A DNA stretch of 64,000 nt from Ferrimicrobium sp. (GCF_027364955.1 NZ_DAHXOI010000003.1:140109-204108), one strand, 5' to 3'. Positions 16,497 through 25,578 are shown, counted from the stretch's first letter. The notes: generated from the sequence alone by a model not told the origin. Numbers and translations are program-made.

Positions 16497-17033
16497 CTAC
16501 CAACCTGCGCTCGCAGCCGAGCTGTGCCAGCCAGAGCCAGCGGTGGTGCTAATGGTGGGTGTTGCTGCGCAGGATGTTATTGGGCTCGTTCCCGAGTAGT
16601 AGTAGGTGCCTGCTCCAGCCCCGAGTGCGACATCTTCGATCGCGAAGCTGGTCCCGGATGCGGCTGTTTCCGCCAGACAGACAGAGGTCTCTGGTGTTGT
16701 GCTTGAACTCGAGCCTGACGTGCTGCCGGATGAACTCGGAAGGAGGACGCTAATCGTGTTGTCAGTCAGTGCCTTCGTGTAAGCCGGATCCAGTTGGATC
16801 AGCCCCGCACTAGGCACGTAGCTTTGATTGTTGGTAAAGGCTACCGACTCCGAGGTCAAGAGGTTGCGTAGGTCGGTCTCTGCAGCCTTATTCTGGGCCG
16901 AGGTTCGAGCTCCGAGGAAGGTGGGGATCGCGATCGCGGCGAGGATGCCCATGATCAGGATGACCACCATCAACTCGATGAGTGTAAACCCGGACTCATC
17001 ACTTTTTGTTAATTTCCGATAGATCTGAGACAT
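16497..17033 (-). CDS. Type IV prepilin (major pilin-like)
   Basis: 178 residues from ATG 17033, which has an AAGGA upstream; the frame extends 12 codons further. A short leader ends in Gly15, then FTLIELMVVILIMGILAAIAIPTFLG follows, the class III signal/N-methylation motif with Glu at +5. The remainder is a Ser/Thr/Gly-rich globular domain with two cysteines (SVCLAE and TSCAAT) that could form the pilin disulphide loop. The prepilin peptidase gene is divergent and next door, supporting the assignment. Only one pilin is visible here. Confidence 0.93.
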   Translation of the reverse strand: MSQIYRKLTKSDESGFTLIELMVVILIMGILAAIAIPTFLGARTSAQNKAAETDLRNLLTSESVAFTNNQSYVPSAGLIQLDPAYTKALTDNTISVLLPSSSGSTSGSSSSTTPETSVCLAETAASGTSFAIEDVALGAGAGTYYYSGTSPITSCAATPTISTTAGSGWHSSAASAGW

Positions 17034-17115
17034 CCTTTTCTCCTTGCTGGCTTTCACGTCTCCGTGCACCGGAATTCCGGTACCTCCTCTGCTTCGGCGT
17101 GCTGAAAGGGAAAAC

Positions 17116-17145
17116 TTGAATGAAATTAACGCTGAAAGTGAGAAT
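17116..17145 (+). promoter_or_regulatory. Candidate promoter for the prepilin peptidase operon
   Basis: TTGAAT (17116-17121) and GAGAAT (17140-17145) are separated by 18 bp, a fair sigma-70-like pair, about 75 bp upstream of the peptidase ATG. This is inference from consensus only. Confidence 0.3.
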
Positions 17146-17220
17146 TATGCGTTGTGAGAGGCGCGGCTGCGGGTGGTGCGCTATTCAACTCGCCAGTGAT
17201 TCTGTCCGAAGGCACTAACC

Positions 17221-17967
17221 ATGGGTGTGGTGATCGGTCTTGTCTTTGGCCTTATCGGTGGATCGGCGATGACGGCACTGACCTATCGGATTCCTGCGGG
17301 GCTTCCGTTGATGATGGACCGATCGAAGTGTCCATCCTGTGCGCACCCGATTCGAGCTCGCGATAACGTGCCCGTGTTTGCCTATCTGTGGCTACGGGGG
17401 CGGTGCCGCGACTGTTCGGTGTCCATTCCATGGCGCTATCCCCTTACGGAGCTTACGGGGGGAGCGATCGGGGTGGTTGCGGCACTCGCTCCCGTCGACA
17501 CGCTCGATAAGGTGAGTTGCGGTCTGGCACTCCTGGTTGGGCTTGGGGCCGCTCTGATCGACCAGAGAACCTATCGGATTCCAAATGCGTTAACCTATCC
17601 AGCGGCACTCCTTCTCCTCTTACTTGGCATCGCGAACGCATGGATCTCTGGTCGGTGGAGCACCTTCATCCTCACCATCGGCCTTGCCATGGCGATCCTC
17701 GTGTTCTTTGTTCTCCTACGCGTTGTTTCGCGCGGAGGCATGGGTCTTGGCGATGCGAAGCTAGCGGCAGTCTTGGTCCTTGGCATCGCGTCGCTTGGTG
17801 TCTGGGCATCCGTTCTGGCGGTCCTTGCAAGTTTTTTTGCTGGATCAGTGGTGGGGGTTGGCTTGATACTCGCCAAGCGGACTAACCTTCGAGCGCAACT
17901 CCCTTTTGGCCCATTTCTGACCGTCGGATTTGCACTCACCACTCTTGGTGCTGTTATTTTTCACTAA
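17221..17967 (+). CDS. pilD: Prepilin leader peptidase/N-methyltransferase
   Basis: 248 residues, polytopic A24 aspartic peptidase. Four cysteines as C-x2-C pairs (37/40 and 62/65) form the zinc site of full-length PilD enzymes. The catalytic aspartates are Asp114 (LIDQRTYRIPN) and Asp178 (GMGLGDAK). About seven hydrophobic segments follow. It cleaves the prepilin leader at Gly|Phe and methylates the new N-terminus. It is divergent from the pilin gene and 72 bp before the PilM-PilN fusion. Confidence 0.93.
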   Translation: MGVVIGLVFGLIGGSAMTALTYRIPAGLPLMMDRSKCPSCAHPIRARDNVPVFAYLWLRGRCRDCSVSIPWRYPLTELTGGAIGVVAALAPVDTLDKVSCGLALLVGLGAALIDQRTYRIPNALTYPAALLLLLLGIANAWISGRWSTFILTIGLAMAILVFFVLLRVVSRGGMGLGDAKLAAVLVLGIASLGVWASVLAVLASFFAGSVVGVGLILAKRTNLRAQLPFGPFLTVGFALTTLGAVIFH

Positions 17968-18039
17968 TAGCGGGTCAATTGATCAACTTTGCCGTCGTTT
18001 TGGCCGATGCCCTCTTGGGAGTTTAGCGAGGATTCAAGG

Positions 18040-19743
18040 ATGGAAAAACTCATACTCTTAGAGATCGGAGCATTCTCCATCAAGGCGTGCGAGATCGAGG
18101 TGTCTCGGCGTCCGCGACCGCCGCTTTGGCTTGCCCATCGCGTCTTGCCCGATGGGGCTCACGAGCATCCAGAGAGGGTGGTGGAGACGCTTCGAGGCCT
18201 TCTTCGTGAGGCAGGTACGCGAACCAAGGCGACTCGCCTGATCGTCACCGATCCGGATCTGGTGGTGAGAAGCCTCAATGTTCCGAGTTCCGATAAGCAT
18301 GAGTTGGAGATGACCTTTGGGTTCGCGATGACCGAGGTGCTGCCATTGCCCCTCGATGAACTTGTGGTCGATTACGAGACGGCGACCAAGGCACGATCGT
18401 CGAACCCAAACGTCGTCATGGCCGGTGCCCCCAAGGCCACCATCGCTAAAGCGATCGATGTTGCCGAACGCAGTGGCTTGCGTGTCGATTGGGTTGACGT
18501 TGGCCCGCTGGCGGCGGCGCGTGCGGTCAGCGAGCTCTCAAGAACTGAGGGCGAGGGCTATTACCTGGTGGTGGTCGGTGCTACTACCACCACCATCGAG
18601 GTGGTGGTGGGGGATCAGCCACAACTCGTTCGTTCGATCAGGATGGGTGGCGAGCTCATCACCCAAGAGATCGCTCGACGCCTCGAGGTGGCGTACGAGG
18701 CTGCTGAGGGTCTCAAGAGAGCGATAGCGATCCAAGGACCTGAGGAGATTCATCAGCTCGATGGGTTCGCCACAGCGGATGGTATCGTTGCCGACGGTGT
18801 GCGTGCCATTGTGCAAGAGGTCGCCTCCTCGATCGATTACTTCGCTATTCAACGGGGGTACACCGATATCGACCGGCTGGTGCTGGTCGGTGGCTCATCG
18901 GCGGTCACCCAGCTCGGCGTGGAGCTGGGTGACAAACTCGCCCTGAAGGTGGAACGACCGGGACCACGACAGGTGCTCAGACTCATCGAAGCCGATGCTC
19001 TTGTCGAGGATTCATCGAGCAACTGGGTCGAGATGACTGGCGCAGTGATGCGCGCGCGCACTCACGACAAGGGGGTGAAGTTTGTCAATCTCCTACCTGC
19101 GCGTGTCCGAGCACGCCGTCAGCATCGCCGACAGCTCATACTGGTGGGTGCGGCGGGTGTGGCGCTGATTGGCGCCGGCGCATTGTTGACCCTCCAGCGC
19201 TATCAACAGCTCCAACAGGTCCAAGAGACGCAAACATCGTTGACGACGCAGCTTGGCGTCCTAAGCGGCCAGATGGCTCGGTACGCAACGTACGGTGCCC
19301 TTGCCCAAGGAGTTCGTTCCGCTCGATCGACGGTGACCCAACAGCTTGCGTCGTCGGTCGACTTTCCTCAGCTGCTGGCCCAGATCGCTGGAGCTACGCC
19401 GTCGGACTCGTGGCTGACCAGTCTCAGTATTGGCGCACCGACGACCTCGACGGCGGGTGCTTCAGGGCTGGGTGTCAGCTTTAGCCTCGAAGGTTGTTCG
19501 CAACTTGCTCCCGCCCATTGGCTCGACTCGATGAGTAAACTCAGCTTCCTTCAGAACCTCTGGGTCTCCTCGTCGACCCTTACGCCACCAGGGAATACCA
19601 CTCCGTCCTGTGGCGTCGGCGTTCCGTCTGCTGAGATGGTGCAAGCTGGCATGACAACGTATCAGGGGTCGGCCATCGTCTCGAACAACTTTGCTCAGTA
19701 CCGAAGTGCGTCGTACCTGCGACAGTTGGGGGTATCCTCATGA
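18040..19743 (+). CDS. PilM-PilN fusion, type IV pilus inner-membrane platform
   Basis: 567 residues from ATG 18040, with GAGGA 8 nt upstream; a TTG 51 nt earlier is the alternative. Residues 1-330 are an actin-like PilM domain (LLEIGAFSIKACEIE, VVGATTTTIEVVVG, LVLVGGSSAVTQLG). Around residue 348 the sequence reads VKFVNLLPARVRARR, the conserved PilM-binding N-terminus of PilN. A single membrane helix (about 366-385), a coiled coil and a periplasmic PilN domain follow. Usually pilM and pilN are separate. The fusion would tether the cytoplasmic PilM ring permanently to PilN. The stop overlaps the pilO-like start by 4 nt (ATGA). Confidence 0.87.
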   Translation: MEKLILLEIGAFSIKACEIEVSRRPRPPLWLAHRVLPDGAHEHPERVVETLRGLLREAGTRTKATRLIVTDPDLVVRSLNVPSSDKHELEMTFGFAMTEVLPLPLDELVVDYETATKARSSNPNVVMAGAPKATIAKAIDVAERSGLRVDWVDVGPLAAARAVSELSRTEGEGYYLVVVGATTTTIEVVVGDQPQLVRSIRMGGELITQEIARRLEVAYEAAEGLKRAIAIQGPEEIHQLDGFATADGIVADGVRAIVQEVASSIDYFAIQRGYTDIDRLVLVGGSSAVTQLGVELGDKLALKVERPGPRQVLRLIEADALVEDSSSNWVEMTGAVMRARTHDKGVKFVNLLPARVRARRQHRRQLILVGAAGVALIGAGALLTLQRYQQLQQVQETQTSLTTQLGVLSGQMARYATYGALAQGVRSARSTVTQQLASSVDFPQLLAQIAGATPSDSWLTSLSIGAPTTSTAGASGLGVSFSLEGCSQLAPAHWLDSMSKLSFLQNLWVSSSTLTPPGNTTPSCGVGVPSAEMVQAGMTTYQGSAIVSNNFAQYRSASYLRQLGVSS

Positions 19744-20315
19744 AATTCACTCGATCGACGATCACGACGATTCTGGTTGGTGCGCTGGCCATCGTGATTG
19801 GAGTGGGGTGGTACTTTGGTCTGTACGCGCCACTGGTTGCCCATATCGCCACTGCGCAGACCCAGGTGGGCGTGGATCAATCGCAACTGGCCAACGATCG
19901 AGTGCAGCTTGCGCACCTGATCGATGACAAACAGCAGGCACCGCTTCTGCGCGCACAGCTTAAAGCCCTCACTTTGGCGTTGCCCACCACCTTCTCTCTC
20001 GCCTCCTTCATCAGTCAGGCTGATGCAACGGCCAGTAAGGCTGGTGTGCCATTGCTCCAGATCACCCCATTGCAGCCAGGGGCTGCACCGAGTACTGGGG
20101 GCAGCTCAGCGACCGTGCCAGGAGTCAGTTCGGTTGCCTTCAGCGCGGAGGCGACGGGTACTTTTGTGGCGTTGATGCATTTTTTGCATGGTCTCGATCA
20201 TCTCGGAGAACTGGTCAATATCTCGACCATCCAATTATCGTCGCTCTCTGGCGGTGCGAGCAACAACCCCAAGATCAACCTTTCGTTTACCGGCGCCGTG
20301 TATTACCACCATTAG
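19740..20315 (+). CDS. PilO-like type IV pilus assembly protein
   Basis: 191 residues. One N-terminal membrane helix (about residues 6-30) is followed by a coiled coil (QTQVGVDQSQLANDRVQLAHL) and a ferredoxin-like PilO domain with TFSLASFISQADATASKAGVPLLQITP. PilO pairs with PilN in the inner membrane to link PilM with the outer machinery. Its position directly after PilM-PilN, with overlapping ATGA codons, supports the call more than the divergent sequence does. Confidence 0.8.
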   Translation: MKFTRSTITTILVGALAIVIGVGWYFGLYAPLVAHIATAQTQVGVDQSQLANDRVQLAHLIDDKQQAPLLRAQLKALTLALPTTFSLASFISQADATASKAGVPLLQITPLQPGAAPSTGGSSATVPGVSSVAFSAEATGTFVALMHFLHGLDHLGELVNISTIQLSSLSGGASNNPKINLSFTGAVYYHH

Positions 20316-20327
20316 GAGGGTGTAGAG

Positions 20328-20696
20328 ATGACCAGCATGGAGATCGCATCGCTTCTCGAAGAGCCCCAGGTGCCAGAGGTTGGGCAAGAGGAGACACGGC
20401 ATCGGCGACCACGCCTTCTGTTCGTGGTGGTCGGGGTCGTCCTTTTTGTGGGACTTGGTGTCGGCGCTTACTTTGTGATGGTGGGGCACCCGTCATCACC
20501 TAACACCGCGGTGGCTGATACCCAACGCCCGAGCGTCCCCTCGTCGGAGACGGGGCGATCAGTCCCAGTGCCGGTGGTGGCCCACGCCGCGGCCAGCGCA
20601 CCGGTCCCGAGCAGTGAATATTTCACTGTCAAGAACCCATTTGTGCCCAAGATGATCCAGACTGGTCCGGGATCCGCAACCCTGCCTGGTGGCTGA
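20328..20696 (+). CDS. Small single-pass membrane protein of the pilus cluster
   Basis: 122 residues: charged N-terminus, one membrane helix (about residues 30-52), then a Pro/Ser/Val-rich extracytoplasmic tail ending in EYFTVKNPFVPKM. The closing KNPF motif resembles the PilN/PilO-interacting end of PilP-type or GspC-like proteins, but similarity is too slight to name it. GGAGG lies 5 nt before the ATG. It is the last gene of the pil unit, 43 bp before aroC. Confidence 0.6.
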   Translation: MTSMEIASLLEEPQVPEVGQEETRHRRPRLLFVVVGVVLFVGLGVGAYFVMVGHPSSPNTAVADTQRPSVPSSETGRSVPVPVVAHAAASAPVPSSEYFTVKNPFVPKMIQTGPGSATLPGG

Positions 20697-20724
20697 TGCC
20701 GCCGGGGTGATCATGCTGGTGGGC

Positions 20725-20733
20725 TGCTAATCT
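20725..20733 (+). promoter_or_regulatory. Extended -10 of aroC (leaderless)
   Basis: TGCTAATCT (TGN extension plus TAATCT) ends exactly 6 nt before the aroC ATG at 20740. The same TGCTAAT element with the same 6-nt spacing precedes mihF. Transcription starting 6-7 nt after the box would begin at the ATG itself. Confidence 0.5.
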
Positions 20734-20739
20734 CTAGCC

Positions 20740-21951
20740 ATGCTTAGGTATCTCACGGCTGGTGAATCACACGGCCAATCGTTGGTCGTGATCGTTGAAG
20801 GGCTCCCTGCCGGTTTGGAGGTCACCGTCGAACAGGTTGGCGCCGAACTTGCTCGCCGGCGACTCGGCTATGGCCGCGGCCCGAGAATGCGCTTTGAGGC
20901 GGACGAACTCGTGTTGCTGGCGGGGATACGCCATGGTCGCACGTTGGGTTCTCCTGTCGCGATTGAGATCAAGAACTCGGAGTGGGAGCGCAAATGGACC
21001 GAAGAGATGTCCCCTGCGCCGGGATATCCGACCAAGAAGTTGACCAAGCCGCGCCCGGGTCACGCGGACCTTGCCGGGATGCTCAAGTATGGTTTTGACG
21101 ATGCTAGGGACGTGTTGGAGCGAGCTTCCGCACGAGAGACGGCGGCACGTGTGGTCGCCGGAGCGCTTGCGAAGGCGTTGGTTGCGCAGATCGGGATCCA
21201 GATCCTCTCGCATGTGGTTCAGATCGGAGAGGTCAAGTCCGAGAGGAGTAGCATCCCGTCGCCATCGGACCTCAATCGCATCGATGACTCAGAGGTGCGC
21301 TGTCTCGACAAGGAAGTCGAGGGACGGATGATCGCCGAGATCAAAGCGGCTGCCAAGGTTGGCGACTCGTTGGGTGGATCGGTCGAAGTCGTCGCTCACG
21401 GGGTGCCTGTGGGTCTCGGTAGCCACGTGCATTGGGATCGCAAACTCGACAGTCAGCTCGCCGGGGCCCTGATGTCGATCCAGGCGGTCAAGGCCGTGAG
21501 CATCGGTGCTGGTATCGAAGTTGCCAGACGTCATGGATCCGATGCACACGACGCCATCCAGTTCGATCCCGCCACTGGGCAGTATTTGCGCCCCACCTGG
21601 CTTTCGGGCGGCATCGAGGGAGGCATTTCCAATGGGGCTCCTGTCGTTGCCGAGGTGTGGATGAAGCCATTAGCGACACTGAATCGCCCAGTGCTTGAGA
21701 CCGTTGACACCGTGACGAAGGAGTCAGCATTGTCTTTTAAGGAGCGCACGGATGTGGTTGCCGTGCCAGCGATGGGAGTGGTTGCAGAGGCGATGGTGGC
21801 ACTGGTGCTGGCAAACGAGGCGACGCGCAAGTTTGGCGGTGATTCGGTGGCGGAGTTTGTACGCAATTGGCAGGGGTTTGGTGATCATCTTACGACGGCA
21901 CCGTCGGCGGTGACTCAGCCTAACGCTGGAGAGCCGGCCGAGAATGAGTAG
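20740..21951 (+). CDS. aroC: Chorismate synthase
   Basis: 403 residues. The N-terminal MLRYLTAGESHGQSLVVIVEGLPAG (signature 1), RRLGYGRGPRM, and a C-terminal RTDVVAVPAMGVVAEAMVAL region are diagnostic. It eliminates phosphate from EPSP to form chorismate and needs reduced FMN. No Shine-Dalgarno precedes the ATG; a promoter-like box sits 6 nt upstream. It is followed 7 nt later by aroB. The aroK gene normally found between them is missing here. Confidence 0.96.
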   Translation: MLRYLTAGESHGQSLVVIVEGLPAGLEVTVEQVGAELARRRLGYGRGPRMRFEADELVLLAGIRHGRTLGSPVAIEIKNSEWERKWTEEMSPAPGYPTKKLTKPRPGHADLAGMLKYGFDDARDVLERASARETAARVVAGALAKALVAQIGIQILSHVVQIGEVKSERSSIPSPSDLNRIDDSEVRCLDKEVEGRMIAEIKAAAKVGDSLGGSVEVVAHGVPVGLGSHVHWDRKLDSQLAGALMSIQAVKAVSIGAGIEVARRHGSDAHDAIQFDPATGQYLRPTWLSGGIEGGISNGAPVVAEVWMKPLATLNRPVLETVDTVTKESALSFKERTDVVAVPAMGVVAEAMVALVLANEATRKFGGDSVAEFVRNWQGFGDHLTTAPSAVTQPNAGEPAENE

Positions 21952-21958
21952 TTCATAG

Positions 21959-23068
21959 ATGCGTGAGCTCGGCCCATTGGGGACCTTTGTGAATGTCGCT
22001 GATCTCGACGGGGACCATGGCCCACCACGAGCGTACGGCCTGAGCGTCGGTGGTGCGGAGATCCCGGCGCTCCTCGGCGCCCATGCTTGGGACTCCTTGG
22101 GGGAGTTCATCCCCGCTCATTGGTCTCGAGTCGTGCTCATCACCCAGAGTGCGATCCCTGGCAGCTTTGCACTTGACTCCGATGTGACGTGGGTGTTCAT
22201 CCCCGGTGGCGAAGAGGCCAAGAAGCCATCCGTGGCAGCGGAGCTAGCCCAGCGGCTCGTGGAGTTAGGGTTGGATCGCCGGTCAGGACTGGTCGCAGTT
22301 GGCGGTGGAGTCGTTACCGACCTCGTGGGCTTTGTTGCCTCAACCTATATGAGAGGCATTGAGTACCTGAACGTCTCCACAACGTTGCTGGGCATGGTGG
22401 ATGCGGCCATTGGCGGCAAGACGGGGGTCAACCTGGCTGGAGGGAAGAATCTTTACGGTTCGTTCTGGCAACCGAGTGCTCTGCTGTGTGACCTGACTTT
22501 CTTAACCACGCTACCGAGGCGTGAGTGGCTGAGCGGAGCTGGTGAGTTAGCGAAATATAGTTTCTTGACGCCAGAGCCAATCGCAAGTTTAGGGTTGGCT
22601 GATCAGATCTACGCTGCCCAGCGTCTCAAGGAGTCCTACGTTGCAGGCGACGAGCGCGAGGCAGGACGTCGGAGCCTTCTCAACTATGGGCACACGCTCG
22701 GGCACGGCATTGAGGGCGCCTCGCTCGCTCAGGGATCACATGGCGATATTTCCCACGGTGAGGCGGTGGCCGTCGGTTTGGTCTTCGCTGCGAGACTGGC
22801 GGAGCGTCTCGGCCGGATTGATGAGGAACGCGTGCTCCAACACCAGCGTGTCGTCGCGGCATACGGTTTGGAATCAAGGCTTCCGTTCGGACTCGAAATC
22901 GAAGAGCTGTTGCGCTATATGCGCCATGACAAGAAGAACCACAGAGGGTTCAGCTTCGTTCTCGATGGTCCAGTGGGGCTTGAACTGGTTCACGACGTCG
23001 ACGAGTCCCAGATTCGCCGAACGCTCGAGGAGTACCCAAGGATGGAGGCCAAGGATGCAGTCCGCTGA
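21959..23068 (+). CDS. aroB: 3-dehydroquinate synthase
   Basis: 369 residues. NAD-binding GGGVVTDLVGFVASTYMRG, the active-site lysine/histidine region GYTHGLGHGIEG-like segment (NYGHTLGHGIEG) and MRHDKKNHRG are characteristic. It converts DAHP to 3-dehydroquinate with Zn2+ or Co2+ and NAD+. The N-terminus is about 25 residues longer than usual; no better start with a Shine-Dalgarno is visible. It overlaps aroQ by 14 nt. Confidence 0.95.
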   Translation: MRELGPLGTFVNVADLDGDHGPPRAYGLSVGGAEIPALLGAHAWDSLGEFIPAHWSRVVLITQSAIPGSFALDSDVTWVFIPGGEEAKKPSVAAELAQRLVELGLDRRSGLVAVGGGVVTDLVGFVASTYMRGIEYLNVSTTLLGMVDAAIGGKTGVNLAGGKNLYGSFWQPSALLCDLTFLTTLPRREWLSGAGELAKYSFLTPEPIASLGLADQIYAAQRLKESYVAGDEREAGRRSLLNYGHTLGHGIEGASLAQGSHGDISHGEAVAVGLVFAARLAERLGRIDEERVLQHQRVVAAYGLESRLPFGLEIEELLRYMRHDKKNHRGFSFVLDGPVGLELVHDVDESQIRRTLEEYPRMEAKDAVR

Positions 23069-23549
23069 AGCGCGCCCTCAAAGCGGCGTCGCAATGCGTG
23101 TCATTGTGTTGGTGCATGGACCCAACCTCAACTTGCTTGGTCAGCGACAACCCGAGATCTACGGCACCACGACACTCGATGAGCTGACGCAGTTAGCAGC
23201 GCAGACGGCCACAGACTTAGGTTATGGGTTTGTCAGTCATCAAACCAACAGCGAGGCAGAGCTCGTTGATGTGATCCATGGGCTTGGTGTTGAAACCGCG
23301 GCACTGGTTCTCAATGCGGGCGCCTTCACCCATTACTCCTGGGCGATTGCGGATGCTATCGCTGCGAAGCGTATTCCCACCATCGAGCTGCACATCTCTA
23401 ACCCGGCGGCTCGGGAGGACTTTCGCACTATCTCTGTGCTCTCGGCGGTCGCGAGTGGATCGATTGCCGGATTTGGCTCGATCGGCTATGTCTTGGCGGT
23501 CCAGGCGGCAGCCCTGCTCGATCAAGGAGGCGACAGCCGTCACGGCTGA
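23055..23549 (+). CDS. aroQ: Type II 3-dehydroquinate dehydratase
   Basis: 164 residues from ATG 23055, chosen because GGAGG lies 9 nt upstream. ATG 23094 begins the conserved domain but has no ribosome-binding site. The core starts VIVLVHGPNLNLLGQRQPEIYG, with the catalytic Tyr in the lid (EIYGTTTLDEL), QTNSEAELVD, NAGAFTHYSWAI and ELHISNPAAREDFR. It dehydrates 3-dehydroquinate to 3-dehydroshikimate as a dodecamer. The 14-nt overlap with aroB implies coupled translation. Confidence 0.94.
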   Translation: MQSAEARPQSGVAMRVIVLVHGPNLNLLGQRQPEIYGTTTLDELTQLAAQTATDLGYGFVSHQTNSEAELVDVIHGLGVETAALVLNAGAFTHYSWAIADAIAAKRIPTIELHISNPAAREDFRTISVLSAVASGSIAGFGSIGYVLAVQAAALLDQGGDSRHG

Positions 23550-23721
23550 AGATTCGCTGGGTCTTGGTCTTCTGTATCCAGATAGGGTCGACGGTGGCAT
23601 TAGTATCGTCTAAGGATTCCCTAACTCATGGCGTGGTCGCACCGAATCCTTGCCAAATGGCGGTATCGGTGGTAAACGCGGATAGCGGGCCGACATGAGT
23701 GGGACATAAAGAAGGAGAGCC

Positions 23722-24378
23722 GTGTCGTCAAGACCGCGTAACAGAGCTGACTACACCCTTGCGACGGAGACCCCAAAGAGAAGGAAGCGGCGTCTGCTCT
23801 GGGTGGTGCTGGTAGTGGCTGTCGCCGTCATCGTTGAGTTGTTGATTGTCTACCCTAACAAAATCACCAAGGTGCAACAACAGGCCGACTTCAAGGGTTT
23901 TGTTGTCTCGATGCGCAGCGACGTGCTCGGCTGCCAAGTGGCCCTCCAGGATGGGTACCATGCCCTTGCACGGATCCATGCTGGGGATACCAAGCAATTG
24001 AGTGTGGCCAACACTATCCTTCAACAGGATGAGGCCTACTGTACGCTGGCCGTGAACTCGGACCTGTACAATCTAGCAACCCTTTCACCTCCGAATGATC
24101 TGAATCAGTTCAACTTGACCCCGGTCGCCCACAACCTCTACGCTTGGGCCTATCCCGGTGCGGCTGGCATCCTGGCTGACTCCGAGACGTTGCTAACCCA
24201 ACCGGACAATCAGAGGGCGATCCAGAACCTCCGGACTCGCGTGCACAACATGGATATGCTGCTCAATTCCGTCAACAGTGACTTAAGCAAGGTCTCGGCC
24301 CAGCTGCACCTTACGCCCCAGACGGTGAGTTTGAATCCCTTGACGGATATGCCATCCTTTGTGCGTGCCCAGCTGTAG
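23722..24378 (+). CDS. Predicted single-pass membrane protein of unknown function
   Basis: 218 residues from GTG 23722 with AAGGAGAGCC immediately upstream. A basic N-terminus (KRRKRR), one membrane helix (about residues 28-46) and an extracytoplasmic helical domain with two cysteines (LGCQVAL and AYCTLAV) that may form a disulphide. I do not recognise the family. It is convergent with nusB. Confidence 0.65.
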   Translation: MSSRPRNRADYTLATETPKRRKRRLLWVVLVVAVAVIVELLIVYPNKITKVQQQADFKGFVVSMRSDVLGCQVALQDGYHALARIHAGDTKQLSVANTILQQDEAYCTLAVNSDLYNLATLSPPNDLNQFNLTPVAHNLYAWAYPGAAGILADSETLLTQPDNQRAIQNLRTRVHNMDMLLNSVNSDLSKVSAQLHLTPQTVSLNPLTDMPSFVRAQL

Positions 24379-24481
24379 CATTTGGGTGGTGCTCGTATCC
24401 CGATAACCCGCAAGAGTGAGGGTCATGATGCTGAAACTGGCGACCCGAGTATCAGCAATCGTTGTATCGCGTGACAGCGGG

Positions 24482-24919
24482 TTAGTGTGATGCTGGTGGA
24501 TGAGGGCGGTACTGGCTAGCGACCGCTCCAAGAACGCCATTGAGGAACTTGGGTGAGTCCTCAGTCGAGAGGAGGTCACCGAGTCTCAGCGCCTCTGCGA
24601 TGACCACCGAGGTCGGGATCTCGGGTTTGAAGCGTAATTCCCAGACCCCAAGGGTCAGGATCGAGCGGTCGACAGGGTTCAGTCGACTGAGGCTCCAGTC
24701 ATAGAGGTGCTCAGTGATGGTTGCTTCGATGACGACCTGTTCGCGATCGATAGCCGCAATGCGCTCGGTCACAAAAGGGGGATAGGAGCGGGCCTTGTCC
24801 CCTAGGACGGCCATCGGGGACAGCTGGCGGAGCAAGGACTCATAGAGGATGCTGATCACTTGTTCTCTGAGTACACGCGAATGCTCAACGGCATCGGCGT
24901 GTGAGCGGTTTTGGGTCAT
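24482..24919 (-). CDS. nusB: Transcription antitermination factor NusB
   Basis: 145 residues, all-helical NusB fold. The C-terminal half LNPVDRSILTLGVWELRF, IPTSVVIAEALRLGDLLSTEDSPKFLNGVLGAV is diagnostic. NusB with S10 binds boxA in rRNA leaders. The N-terminus is slightly longer and diverged (VEHSRVLREQVISILYESLL). It starts 3 nt after the efp stop codon, so it is in the same transcript. Confidence 0.93.
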   Translation of the reverse strand: MTQNRSHADAVEHSRVLREQVISILYESLLRQLSPMAVLGDKARSYPPFVTERIAAIDREQVVIEATITEHLYDWSLSRLNPVDRSILTLGVWELRFKPEIPTSVVIAEALRLGDLLSTEDSPKFLNGVLGAVASQYRPHPPASH

Positions 24920-24922
24920 GAT

Positions 24923-25489
24923 CTAGGCACGGGTGAGATATTCACCGCTTCTGGTATCAACTTTGATGCGGTCTCCCTGGTTTACGAAGAGCGGAACCTG
25001 CACTACGTGCCCAGTCTCTAAGGTCGCTGGCTTGCGAGCGCCAGAGACTCGGTCTCCCTGGAGCCCGGGTTCAGTCGCTGTTATCGTGAGTTCGACGGCC
25101 GCAGGGAGCTCCACGCCGACGATGGCACCCTCGTAGGTGGAGATCGTTGCGGTAGCGTTTTCGACCAGAAAGTTCTTGGTCGTTCCGAGGGCGGCATCTG
25201 AAACGCTGAGTTGTTCGTAGGTCTGGGAGTCCATGAAGATGTAGTCGACCCCATCGTTGTAAAGGTACTGCATCTCGCGCTTGTCGATGATCGCCTGCTC
25301 GATCTTCTCGTCGGCACGGTAGGTGCGATCAATCACGGCCCCGGTGCGGAGATTCTTCAGCTTGGTGCGGACGAAGGCTCCCCCCTTGCCAGGCTTGACG
25401 TGTTGGAACTCGATCACCGTAAACAGACCGTCAGAGATCTCCAGGGTCATTCCATTCTTCAAGTCGTTGGTGGTGGTTGAGACCGACAT
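24923..25489 (-). CDS. efp: Translation elongation factor P
   Basis: 188 residues, three beta-barrel domains: N-terminal KOW-like domain with the exposed Lys35 in the PGKGG loop, EF-P OB domain with TYRADEKIEQA, and the C-terminal signature segment ending LETGHVVQVPLFVNQGDRIKVDTRSGEYLTRA. It relieves ribosome stalling at polyproline. No epmA/epmB partner is in the window. It sits between pepQ and nusB, the usual actinobacterial order, but the trio is inverted relative to aroCBQ. Confidence 0.96.
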   Translation of the reverse strand: MSVSTTTNDLKNGMTLEISDGLFTVIEFQHVKPGKGGAFVRTKLKNLRTGAVIDRTYRADEKIEQAIIDKREMQYLYNDGVDYIFMDSQTYEQLSVSDAALGTTKNFLVENATATISTYEGAIVGVELPAAVELTITATEPGLQGDRVSGARKPATLETGHVVQVPLFVNQGDRIKVDTRSGEYLTRA

Positions 25490-25578
25490 CGATTGCTCCT
25501 CGTATTGGGTGACTGGTACGCGTATGGCTGACGGCAGGAATTGCCGTGTTTGCCCATTCTACCTGTCAGATGACCGAT

